Source: Stanieria sp964562685 (lineage in GTDB: Bacteria; Cyanobacteriota; Cyanobacteriia; Cyanobacteriales; Xenococcaceae). Taken from it: a DNA stretch of 64,000 bases. Each line of letters opens with the position of its first letter. Within the stretch, counting starts at the first letter, position 1. The notes under the pieces are model-generated. The model ran no database searches. It had not been told where the DNA came from and saw nothing but the letters and a program-made list of their open reading frames with translations. The position numbers and the translations under genes are program-made. The stretch is from contig CAZLUP010000002.1 of the NCBI GenBank assembly GCA_964562685.1, forward strand, positions 112,139 to 176,138. Direction: 5' to 3'. Positions 6,427 to 14,952 of this stretch are shown here, piece after piece.

Positions 6427-8796
6427 TTAACGGTGAGATTCGACTAGAACTTGTTGCTGTATGGGTAAAACCTTAACTTCTCCGTCATCGACAGCGACTA
6501 AAGCTTGATCACCATCTTGAATTTGTCCCGATAGAATTGCTTCTGCCAAACTATCTTCTAACAGTCTCATAATTGCTCGACGTAAGGGTCTTGCACCGTA
6601 GCTAGGATCGAATCCTTCAGCAATAACTTTCTCTTGGAAAGCTTTAGTAACTTCTAGATCGATAGAACGTTCTTGTTGTAATCTTTGCGCGATTTCTTGT
6701 AAGAGAAGATCTGCAATTTGTTGAACTTCAGGTTTGGTAAGTTGACGGAAGACAATGATTTCATCGAGACGGTTGAGGAATTCTGGACGGAAATATTGTT
6801 TGAGTTCTTCATTCACTAAAGAACGAATCCGTTCGTATTGAGCTTCTGTTTGGTTGTCTGCTACGGCAAAACCAAGTCCTGTTCCTCCTTTTTCGATTAC
6901 TTTAGAACCGATGTTAGAGGTCATAATAATGACCGCATTGTTAAAATTAACTACACGTCCTTGAGCATCAGTCAAACGACCATCATCTAAGAGTTGTAAG
7001 AGAAGATTGAAGACATCGGGATGGGCTTTTTCAATCTCATCAAACAAAACTAAACTGTATGGTTGACGGCGAATGGCTTCGGTGAGTTGTCCACCTTCGT
7101 CATAACCAATGTAGCCAGGAGGCGAACCAATTAATTTGGAAACGGTGTGAGATTCCATGAATTCGGACATATCTAGTCTAATCATGGCATTTTCCGAACC
7201 AAACATATAGGTTGCTAAGCCTTTGGCAAGCTCAGTTTTACCTACACCAGTAGGACCAGAGAAAATAAAACTGGCAATAGGGCGATTAGGATTGCTTAAA
7301 CCAGCCCTAGCTCTTCTTAAGGCGCGAGAAACGGCGCGAACTGCCTCGTCTTGACCGATTACTCGTTCGTGGAGATTGGCTTCGAGATTGAGTAAAACTT
7401 CTGATTCGGTTTGGTTGATTTTGTTAACTGGAATTCCTGTCCAGGAAGCGACAATGTGAGCAATTTCTGCTTCGTCTACTACAGGAGTTAAGGATTTTGG
7501 ATTGATAATTGGTACAGAAGATACTTCTTCTTGGTGTCTTTGATCGCTTTGCTGAGAATGTCTTAAATGAATTCTTGAGCCAGCTTCATCAATTAAGTCA
7601 ATTGCTTTATCGGGTAAGAAACGGTCAGAAATATAACGTTCTGATAAAGTGACGGCTGCTTCTAAGGCTTTTTCTGTATATTTGACTTGGTGAAAATCTT
7701 CGTAGGTTTTACGTAAGCCTCGGATAATTGCGATCGCATCTTCGACGGAAGGTTCTCCTACCATTACTTTTTGGAAACGACGTTCTAAGGCTGCATCTCG
7801 TTCGATATGTTGACGGTATTCATCGAGGGTAGTGCTACCAAGACATTGGAATTCTCCTCGGGCTAAGGCTGGTTTGAGCAGGTTAGCAGCATCCATTGCA
7901 CCTCCCATCGCTCCCGCACCTACTAGGGTATGGATTTCATCAATTACCAGGATAATATTCCCTGCTTGACGCACTTCATCAACAATGGCTTTGAGTCGTT
8001 CTTCAAATTCGCCTCGAAATTTAGTTCCTGCTAGTAATAAACCCATGTCCAAACTAATTACTTGTTTGTCTTTGATTAATTCAGGAACATCTTCGTCGAC
8101 AATTCGTTGAGCTAATCCTTCTGCGATCGCAGTTTTGCCTACTCCTGGTTCTCCTACTAAGACGGGATTATTTTTGGTTCTACGTCCTAAAATTTGAATA
8201 GTTCGGGCAATTTCTGCTTCTCTTCCCACTACAGGATCGAGTTTTCCTTCTTTTGCTAATTGAGTTAGGTTGACTCCAAATTCTTTTAAGGTAGGTTTAG
8301 CTGCGCTGGGATTACCAAAATTAAAGGGATTTTCTCTTTTATTAACTGCACTCACTGGTTCTGGTTCGGCTAATTTCTTCAGTAAATCTGTTCGGAGTTG
8401 ATTTAATTTAATTCCTTGTTGAACTAATACTTTAGCTGCTACAGAATCAGAGTCTTTAGCGATCGCCAGTAAAATATGTGCTGGAGTAATATTTTTCTTA
8501 TCTAATTGACGTGCTTCGACAAATGCCTGTTCAAAAATACTTTTAACTTTGGGGGTAAAAGGAAGATTAGCTGGACTAAAACCGCTACCTCTACCAGTAT
8601 ATTGTTCGATCAGTTTTCTAGTTTGATTGACGTTGATTCCTTTGTCTGCTAAAACAGTTGCTGCGATCGATGTACCCTCCCCTATCACTCCCAACAATAG
8701 ATGCTCGCTACCGACAAGATTATGTCCTGTACTTCGGGCTTCTTCTTGAGCCAGAATAATGCTTTTGATTGCTTTGTCATTAAAATATTCAAACAT
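6427..8796 (-). CDS. clpC: ClpC-type Hsp100 ATPase lacking the UVR/M-domain
   Basis: An unfoldase partner of the ClpP protease. The N-terminal Clp repeat domain spans about 1-145. D1 has Walker A GEPGVGKT and Walker B VIDE (near residues 215-287), and D2 has GPTGVGKT and LFDE (near 514-587). The ClpP-docking loop GLGF is kept near 641. Between D1 and the SWTGIPV segment, ordinary ClpC has a UVR-containing coiled coil of about 60 residues. Here only about 28 unrelated, Gln/Ser-rich residues follow RIHLRHSQ, so the adaptor-binding M-domain is missing. The ATG at 8796 gives the canonical MFEYF start (789 residues); a TTG three codons earlier is less likely. It is probably a paralogue of the standard ClpC, and the name is used in that sense. 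Confidence 0.9.
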   Translation of the reverse strand: MFEYFNDKAIKSIILAQEEARSTGHNLVGSEHLLLGVIGEGTSIAATVLADKGINVNQTRKLIEQYTGRGSGFSPANLPFTPKVKSIFEQAFVEARQLDKKNITPAHILLAIAKDSDSVAAKVLVQQGIKLNQLRTDLLKKLAEPEPVSAVNKRENPFNFGNPSAAKPTLKEFGVNLTQLAKEGKLDPVVGREAEIARTIQILGRRTKNNPVLVGEPGVGKTAIAEGLAQRIVDEDVPELIKDKQVISLDMGLLLAGTKFRGEFEERLKAIVDEVRQAGNIILVIDEIHTLVGAGAMGGAMDAANLLKPALARGEFQCLGSTTLDEYRQHIERDAALERRFQKVMVGEPSVEDAIAIIRGLRKTYEDFHQVKYTEKALEAAVTLSERYISDRFLPDKAIDLIDEAGSRIHLRHSQQSDQRHQEEVSSVPIINPKSLTPVVDEAEIAHIVASWTGIPVNKINQTESEVLLNLEANLHERVIGQDEAVRAVSRALRRARAGLSNPNRPIASFIFSGPTGVGKTELAKGLATYMFGSENAMIRLDMSEFMESHTVSKLIGSPPGYIGYDEGGQLTEAIRRQPYSLVLFDEIEKAHPDVFNLLLQLLDDGRLTDAQGRVVNFNNAVIIMTSNIGSKVIEKGGTGLGFAVADNQTEAQYERIRSLVNEELKQYFRPEFLNRLDEIIVFRQLTKPEVQQIADLLLQEIAQRLQQERSIDLEVTKAFQEKVIAEGFDPSYGARPLRRAIMRLLEDSLAEAILSGQIQDGDQALVAVDDGEVKVLPIQQQVLVESHR

Positions 8797-8980
8797 TAGT
8801 CCCAAGATTTGTTTTTGTTTAATATTTCTTTACCTATGAATACAATGTATCTTTTTTGATTGTGCGGTTACAGTGGTAAAAGCCGTAATCTAAGGGAGAA
8901 CTATCACTATTAGTAATCGCCTTTTTTCTTGGCAAAAGTTACCGTTAGTAGCAAGTATCTGCATAGGATTACTGATAATT

Positions 8981-10644
8981 TTGTTCTGGTTCCAATTAAG
9001 AGAACAAGAAAAAGCTTTTGTCAAAAGCCAGATAGACTTAGTTGCAGAAAGTGTTGAACTAGAATTATCAGAGCGAATTAATGAGAAAGTATTTTATTTA
9101 CAAAATTTAGCAGCACATTGGCATAAACACCACGAGGTTGAGCAGAAAATTTGGCAAATGGAAGCTAATTTTGCTGTTAACCAACTAAATATTTATCAAA
9201 AGATTGGTTTGATTTCTAAAAAAGGTCAAATTCTTTGGGAAACCTCAGTTAAAAATTCTACCAATCAACCAAATTTTACTTCTCTTCTTGAAAAGTGGTC
9301 ACCTCAAGCAAAGGATTTTCAGTTTCATCAACCAATCGTTAGAGTTATTTTCAAGAGCGATAGTTTAGCAGAAGAAAATCTTTTCTTAATTTATATTCCT
9401 TTAATTATCCCAGATAAATTTGAAGGTTTTTTGATTGCTGTTTTGAAATTTCAGCCAATTTTTGACACCTTGTCTGATATTTCAAATGTTTACCAATTTA
9501 ATCTTATTTATAATCAGCAAATATTGTTATCTTCTCAAAATAGTTCTAAAAATTATTGCAGTTTAAGTCAATCAAAAAAACAAATTATCTTACCTTTTTT
9601 AGATAATTTACAGCTAGAGATTTGTCCTAAAAATCAAACAATTCCCCAAAATCAACTCGATCTTTCAATAATAATTTTAATTGGAGGATTGAGCCTAGCT
9701 ATAGTATTATCCAGTTTCATTAGAGCTTGGCAAACTGCTCAAAATAACAATGAGCAAATGAAAAAATTAAATCAAGATTTAGCTTTAGAAATCAAGCAAC
9801 GTCAGCAAGCACAATCTGACTTGAGTCAACTTAATACCGAACTAGAGAAAAGAGTAGAACAAAGAACCAATGAATTTCAAGTAATCAATCAACAATTAAG
9901 AGATGAAATTCTGAATCGAGAAAGAATGGAATTAGCTTTAGCTGAAAGCGAAGCTCTTTATCGTCAAATGATTGAAACCGCAGAAGAAGGAATTTGGATT
10001 CTTGATACTGAAAATCGAACTTATTTTGTTAACCAAAAAATGGCTCTAATGTTGGGTTATACCGTTGAAGAAATGATTGACCATAATATTTTAGAGTTTA
10101 TGGAATCATCATGGCAACAACACTATTTAGATAATCTGCAATATCATCTTCAAGGAATTAACAAAAACCAAGATTTCAAATTTAAACGTAAAGATAATTC
10201 TTCTTTATGGGTAATTATTTCTACCAGTGCTATTTTTGATAACTTTGGTAATTATTCTGGTACTTTAAGAATGATTACTGACATTAGCGATCGCAAACGT
10301 GTCGAAGACGAACGCAAAAAAACCGAAAACAACTCAAAAATTCGCTACGAGAGAAGGAACTTTTATTAAAAGAAATAAATCATCGTTTAAAAAATAATTT
10401 ATTGCTCATGTCTACTCTGATAGATTTACAAATAGAACGCCTCAAAGAACCCTCGACAATTCAATTGTTTGAAGATACCCAACAAAGAATTCATTCAATG
10501 GCATTAATTCATGAAAAACTTTTTCAATCTCCTGATTTAGCCAAGGTTGATTTCGGAAATTATCTACGTAATTTAGCGGAAGAAATTGCTTATTCTTACA
10601 ATTTTATTCAAAGAAATATTCAGTTAGAGATGAAAACACTTTAG
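8981..10644 (+). pseudogene. Broken membrane sensor kinase (sensor-TM-PAS-HisKA_2 remnant)
   Basis: The first frame (to 10369) codes an extracytoplasmic sensor region, a membrane segment (LSIIILIGGLSLAIVLSSF), a coiled coil and a PAS domain ending in DISDRKRVEDERKK. At a seven-A run (10316-10322) the coding frame shifts. In the next frame it continues LREKELLLKEINHRLKNNLLLMSTL, a HisKA_2-type phosphoacceptor region with its His, up to a stop at 10644. The HATPase domain is absent. Upstream, the frame is open from 8894 and encodes a first membrane helix (VASICIGLLIILFWF), but it has no ATG/GTG/TTG before 8981. An AAGGGAG at 8892-8898 suggests initiation near the ATT at 8909, or a lost start. 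It appears to be a decaying gene. Confidence 0.8.
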
Positions 10645-10862
10645 AACGAGCAGAACAAACTAATAGTTATGGTTATGTTCTTAAACCTTGTCGAGAAAGA
10701 GAATTACACGCTACCATAAAAATTGCTCTTAAAAAACATCAAGAACTCACTCAAGCTAAAAATTTTATTTCTAATATTGCTTCTGAAAAAGATTTAATTA
10801 ATTACGATCCAATTACAAAACTACCAACATCTTTAACTTTAAGAGAAAAATTTGCTGATTTT

Positions 10863-12173
10863 TTGCAAATTTGGGGTCTTGAAAAAAATTCAAAAGATAC
10901 TTCTTTAATTATTCCTGTAGTTTTTCTCAACATTGATCGTTTTAATCGTATCAATAGTTCTTTGGGTCATGAGAATGGTAACCTTATTCTGCAAATTGCT
11001 TCTCAAAGGCTTACCCAATATTTAAATTCAGAGTTTGGTTTTTCTACAAAACCAATCGACTATATTATTGCTCATTTAAATGCGGATCAATTTGTCATAA
11101 TTTTTCCACCAATTCAACATCAAAATCAGCTAAATCAAACACTTGATCAACTCCAACAAGAATTTTCTCGACCTTTTACAATTCAAAATCAAGAAATTGT
11201 TCTAACTCTTAGTGCAGGTATTGCTTTATTTCCTTGGGATGCTACCAAGATCGATCAATTATTGCGTAAAGCTCATCATTCCATGACTATTGCTAAACAA
11301 CTAGGAGGCAATCAATCTCGATTTTATCTTTCTATTTCTGCCCAAGAAGATGATGATTTACTGTGTTTAGAAACTGAACTTCGTCACGCTATTGAAGAAG
11401 AACAACTACAATTATATTATCAGCCTCAAGTTAGTTTAAAAACTGGTCAAATTATTGGTGCAGAAGCATTAATTCGTTGGTTTCATCCTACGAAAGGAAT
11501 AATTTCACCAGCTAAGTTTATTCCTTTAGCCGAAGAAAATGGCTTGATTGAAAAGCTCGATCAATGGGTTTTATTAACCGCTTGTCAACAGATGAAAACT
11601 TGGCAATTAGCTCATTTTCCTCTTCAACATATTGCAGTGAATCTTTCTAGTCGTCAATTCAATTATCCTAATTTAGGTAATAAATTAATTGACGTTTTAG
11701 TTCAAGTCGATTTAGAACCTCAGTATTTAGAAATTGAGTTAACCGAAAACACTTTAGTTGCAGATTTACAGCAAACTATTGAACAATTAAAAAATATTAA
11801 TGCTTTGGGTATTAAAATTAGTGTTGATGATTTTGGGACAGGATATTCTTCCTTGAGTTATTTACAAAATTTTCCTTTTGATGTTCTGAAGATTGACCGA
11901 TGTTTTGTCCAAAATATTGATAAAAATTTTAAAAATTCCGTCATTACTTCTGCTTTAATTAAAATGGCACATCAACTAAATCTTAAAGTCGTAGCGGAGG
12001 GAGTAGAAACGGAAGCGGAATTAAAATTTCTCGCTAATCAACAATGCGATACCATTCAAGGTTATTTTTTTAGTCCACCTGTTTCTGTAGCAAAATTTGA
12101 ACAATTAATTCAAGAAAATAAACAATTAGACTGTCAATTTTTAGGTGATTCTCAGCAAGTAATATGTGGTTAA
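10863..12173 (+). CDS. Degenerate-GGDEF/EAL protein with receiver remnant (probable c-di-GMP phosphodiesterase)
   Basis: The frame is open from 10572. From 10629 it encodes the end of a receiver domain (DENTLERAEQTNSYGYVLKP...ELHATIKIAL) and then a GGDEF-EAL module. The GGDEF motif is degraded to NADQF, so cyclase activity is unlikely. The EAL domain is intact: GAEALIRW, LEIELTEN, VDDFGTGYSSL, LKIDRCF, VVAEGVET. The only standard start codon in the upstream open frame is the TTG at 10863, inside the linker, so expression is uncertain. The receiver's N-terminal half, with the phosphoacceptor Asp, is missing, apparently lost in the same deletion that removed the HATPase of the preceding kinase. 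The end overlaps the DUF4230 gene by four bases. Confidence 0.7.
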   Translation: MQIWGLEKNSKDTSLIIPVVFLNIDRFNRINSSLGHENGNLILQIASQRLTQYLNSEFGFSTKPIDYIIAHLNADQFVIIFPPIQHQNQLNQTLDQLQQEFSRPFTIQNQEIVLTLSAGIALFPWDATKIDQLLRKAHHSMTIAKQLGGNQSRFYLSISAQEDDDLLCLETELRHAIEEEQLQLYYQPQVSLKTGQIIGAEALIRWFHPTKGIISPAKFIPLAEENGLIEKLDQWVLLTACQQMKTWQLAHFPLQHIAVNLSSRQFNYPNLGNKLIDVLVQVDLEPQYLEIELTENTLVADLQQTIEQLKNINALGIKISVDDFGTGYSSLSYLQNFPFDVLKIDRCFVQNIDKNFKNSVITSALIKMAHQLNLKVVAEGVETEAELKFLANQQCDTIQGYFFSPPVSVAKFEQLIQENKQLDCQFLGDSQQVICG

Positions 12174-12856
12174 ATACAAGCTTGAGATGAGGGAGACGTA
12201 GTTTTAATTTCAATTGGTTGTTTGCTACTGTGATTCAGTAATTGAGTTAAAGTTTGCTTGGCTTTTTGATTGGCACTGTTTAGAATTCCTTGATCGCAAG
12301 CAGCATGAACAATTTGTTTTAAAGTTTCTTGTTGCGCTTGAGTTTGTAATTGTGGCGCAAGATCTGGTCCTAAGTTTAAAAAACCTCGATTATAATCAAA
12401 AACTCGAGAGCGGTTAACGTCAATTTTTTGGTCTAAAATTTGTGGCGGTGGTAGGTTAATTTTAATTTTATCGGGAGTAATTTTAATTTGTTGTGGAGTT
12501 AGTTGATTGAAATCTATTCCTGCTCGCACTTCACCATGAGCGATATAAACTAATTTCGTAGTAGCTATTACCCATTCACCAATTTTACGCTCCGCAGAAG
12601 CAGGGACAACCGTTTCCATTGTATAAACTGCGGTGGTTAATTCCTGTACTTCTTGAACTTGTTTGACGATCGCTGTAGCTAGTTCGATTCGAGGTACAAT
12701 GGGCTGAGGTAATAAAAATTTTTCTGCCAAACTAATCAAGCGATCGCTTCCGCGCCAGAAACCAATTACAATCAAAGAAGTAATTAGGGTAAGGCTACCG
12801 CTACCAAATAAAAGGAATTTTTTGATTGGTGAGAAGAATGGGTTTTGCGATCGCAC
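12170..12856 (-). CDS. DUF4230 membrane-anchored protein
   Basis: A 228-residue protein with one N-terminal membrane segment (FLLFGSGSLTLITSLIVIGFW, about 14-34). The body matches the DUF4230 family, recognisable by LTTAVYTMETVV followed by VYIAHGEVRAGIDF and a beta-rich region around KITPDKIKINLPPP. It is expected to face the periplasm. Function unknown. The start is a GTG at 12856 that lies within a HIP1 site. Its 3' end meets the EAL gene with a 4-base overlap. Confidence 0.8.
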   Translation of the reverse strand: MRSQNPFFSPIKKFLLFGSGSLTLITSLIVIGFWRGSDRLISLAEKFLLPQPIVPRIELATAIVKQVQEVQELTTAVYTMETVVPASAERKIGEWVIATTKLVYIAHGEVRAGIDFNQLTPQQIKITPDKIKINLPPPQILDQKIDVNRSRVFDYNRGFLNLGPDLAPQLQTQAQQETLKQIVHAACDQGILNSANQKAKQTLTQLLNHSSKQPIEIKTTSPSSQACI

Positions 12857-12936
12857 AATGGTCTAATCATTCACTATCAACTCTATAATTATCAACTATT
12901 TAATCATAAATAACCAAATCTTAGTGACCGTGAGAT

Positions 12937-13272
12937 TTAATATCCATAGGGGTTTACGTATTGATTTTGGACACTAGACTGATCGATATTGCTAATGACA
13001 GTATTATTTTCCCCAATTGCTGTTGCATTACTTGACGCTCGTTGAATTGTAATTTGAGTTTGGGGATTATCCCAAGTACCGTAAGGATTACCAAATTGAT
13101 TTTGGACGGCTGATTGATGAACATTGCTAATCGCAGTATTATTTTTACCTACTGCTGTAGCACTAGCACTACCTTGTTGAGAAATTACTTGGACATTTTG
13201 CGCCTGAGCGAAATTAGGAACCAAAATTAAAGTAGCAGCAGTAAAACCGAATAATAATATTTTATTAGACAT
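12937..13272 (-). CDS. Small secreted repeat protein (curlin-like repeats)
   Basis: A 111-residue product with a signal peptide (cleavage expected after FAQAQ, near residue 24). The mature part has two imperfect copies of about 30 residues, one around ATAVGKNNTAISNVHQSAVQ and one around ATAIGENNTVISNIDQSSVQ, each ending NQ..NPYG. The Asn/Gln/Ser-rich beta-strand repeats recall curlin-type amyloid subunits, but the match is by flavour only. A similarly built protein is encoded at 54930-55262. Function unknown; an extracellular or surface location is likely. Confidence 0.75.
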   Translation of the reverse strand: MSNKILLFGFTAATLILVPNFAQAQNVQVISQQGSASATAVGKNNTAISNVHQSAVQNQFGNPYGTWDNPQTQITIQRASSNATAIGENNTVISNIDQSSVQNQYVNPYGY

Positions 13273-13346
13273 AATTTTTAGTTTTTATCAATATTTCAAC
13301 TGTTCTTTCACTAATTACGTTGAAGTAAATTAAATTATGCAGATGA

Positions 13347-14516
13347 TTAAATCAAACTCTGATAAACTTGAATCATCTGAATTGCGATCGCACTCCAACT
13401 ATATTGTTGTTTAGCTAGCTGACGAGCGTTTTCTCCTCTTTGTTTCCTTTCAGGATCAGACAAAATCGCTTCCCGTAAGCTGTTGGTTAATTGTGCTACT
13501 TCACAAGGAGTTACCCAACCTGCTGCCATCGCTTCGATATCCTGCCAAATTTGCACGCCGTTAGAAATAACCACTGGTGTTCCTACTGCCATCGCTTCAG
13601 CTACAGCAATGCCAAAATTTTCATAATAAGAAGGCAAAACAAACAAGTCTGCATCGATGAGTAAACCTAATTTTAAATCTCCTTGAACAAAACCTGTAAT
13701 AGTAGTTCGTTGTTTTAAAGGAGAATTAGCTATTTTAGTTTTAATTTGAGCTTCATAATCAGAGTCTTGCGGATTTCCTCCTGCTAAGACAAAATGAAAA
13801 TCTAAATCTTCTGCTTGTAAACTTTCTAAAGCAGGTAAAAGCAAGTCGAGTCCTTTTTTGCGATCGATGCGGGACATAAATAGAATTAATTTAGTATCAT
13901 TATCTATTCCTAATTGCTTTCTAGTTTTTCCCAATGCAGGTAAACTTGCAGGTAAATCTACCCCCAAAGGAATCACCAAATCTTTCGTAGTTGTACCAAA
14001 TCTTGCTGAAATTTTGGCTTCTTCTTCACTAGTAAAATGAATCGCTGCTGCACCTGCTAAATTAGGTTTTTCCCACAACAACCCATAAATCTGTTTAAGT
14101 TGTTTTTTCTTCTGTAAATCAGCAGGATCGAGAGTACCTAAAGGACGAAGAATATAAGGTAATTGATTCCGTCGTGCAATGGTAGCTGCTGCGGTAGTAA
14201 CGGGAGAAAATAAGGCGTGGATATGAGCTAAATGATAGTCTTGAGTATGACTAGCTAACCAACGTAATAAATCAACAGAAAATTTATAACGACGAAAAGG
14301 AAAGCAGGGGAAATAAATAATCTCATACCCATCTTGCCAGATAGGTTTGCCAAGGGGAACATCTAAAGGTGCTTGACCAGTATCTCCGTTAGAATTAGTC
14401 GTGATGATAGTAACTTTTATTCCTTCGGCTGCTAAGGCTTGAGACAAGCCTTTAACCATTTGACTAGGACCACCATAAACAGGAGAAAATGAGGGAACAA
14501 TTTGCAAAATTCGCAT
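13347..14516 (-). CDS. Glycosyltransferase family 4 (GT-B) protein
   Basis: A 389-residue GT-B sugar transferase. It starts MRILQIVPSFSPVYGGPSQMVKGLSQ, typical of GT4 with the glycine-rich acceptor loop. The C-terminal half has LILFMSRIDRKKGLDLLLPAL, LVLAGG and the signature ENFGIAVAEAMAVGTPVVIS with the E-x7-E nucleotide-sugar motif. The ATG at 14516 is preferred over a TTG four codons upstream because the family begins with this strand. Likely role: polysaccharide or glycolipid synthesis, substrate unknown. There are no other glycan genes next to it. Confidence 0.9.
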   Translation of the reverse strand: MRILQIVPSFSPVYGGPSQMVKGLSQALAAEGIKVTIITTNSNGDTGQAPLDVPLGKPIWQDGYEIIYFPCFPFRRYKFSVDLLRWLASHTQDYHLAHIHALFSPVTTAAATIARRNQLPYILRPLGTLDPADLQKKKQLKQIYGLLWEKPNLAGAAAIHFTSEEEAKISARFGTTTKDLVIPLGVDLPASLPALGKTRKQLGIDNDTKLILFMSRIDRKKGLDLLLPALESLQAEDLDFHFVLAGGNPQDSDYEAQIKTKIANSPLKQRTTITGFVQGDLKLGLLIDADLFVLPSYYENFGIAVAEAMAVGTPVVISNGVQIWQDIEAMAAGWVTPCEVAQLTNSLREAILSDPERKQRGENARQLAKQQYSWSAIAIQMIQVYQSLI

Positions 14517-14556
14517 ATCTAGAAACAAAGTTAGTTACTTCGTCTCCAGCTTATTC

Positions 14557-14697
14557 AGTCATTAGTCATTAGTCATTAGTCATTAGTCATTAGTTATTAG
14601 TCATTAGTCATTAGTCATTAGTCATTAGTTATTAGTTATTAGTTATTAGTCATTAGTTATTAGTTATTAGTCATTAGTTATTGGTTATTGGTTATTG
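14557..14697. repeat. Tandem heptamer repeat (CATTAGT/TATTAGT), about 20 copies
   Basis: About 141 bases consist of AGTCATT or AGTTATT units repeated every 7 bases, ending with three TGGTTAT-type variants. It resembles the short tandemly repeated heptanucleotides known from filamentous and other cyanobacteria. The remaining bases of the 14517-14952 gap hold no gene. Confidence 0.9.
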
Positions 14698-14915
14698 TCC
14701 CCTCTTCTCCCTTTCCTCCTGCCTTCTAGTTAATTACCACAATACTTTATTGTTCCTTTATAACTCGGTACGGAATCTTCATCAAAACTATACCCAATTT
14801 CCAATAGATGTACTTAAACTAAATATAGTGAAATAAAGAATTACTTATATCTAACTAACTAAATCTAATTTTTTATAAGAAATTCATTCTTCCTTAAATG
14901 TGTTTGTGGTGACTG

Positions 14916-14946
14916 CGATCGCTCTTAATGACAAGAAGCGATCGCT
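14916..14946. repeat. HIP1-armed hairpin next to the GH57 gene
   Basis: GCGATCGCTCTT pairs with AAGAAGCGATCGC (one mismatch) around a 6-base loop. It lies immediately downstream of the minus-strand GH57 stop codon. The T-rich tail is on the plus-strand side, so it is not a classical terminator for that gene. Confidence 0.55.
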
Positions 14947-14952
14947 TTTGTT

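Noticed and set aside
14557..14697. Regular repeat considered as a CRISPR array
   Set aside because: The unit is 7 bases with no spacers; no cas genes are nearby.
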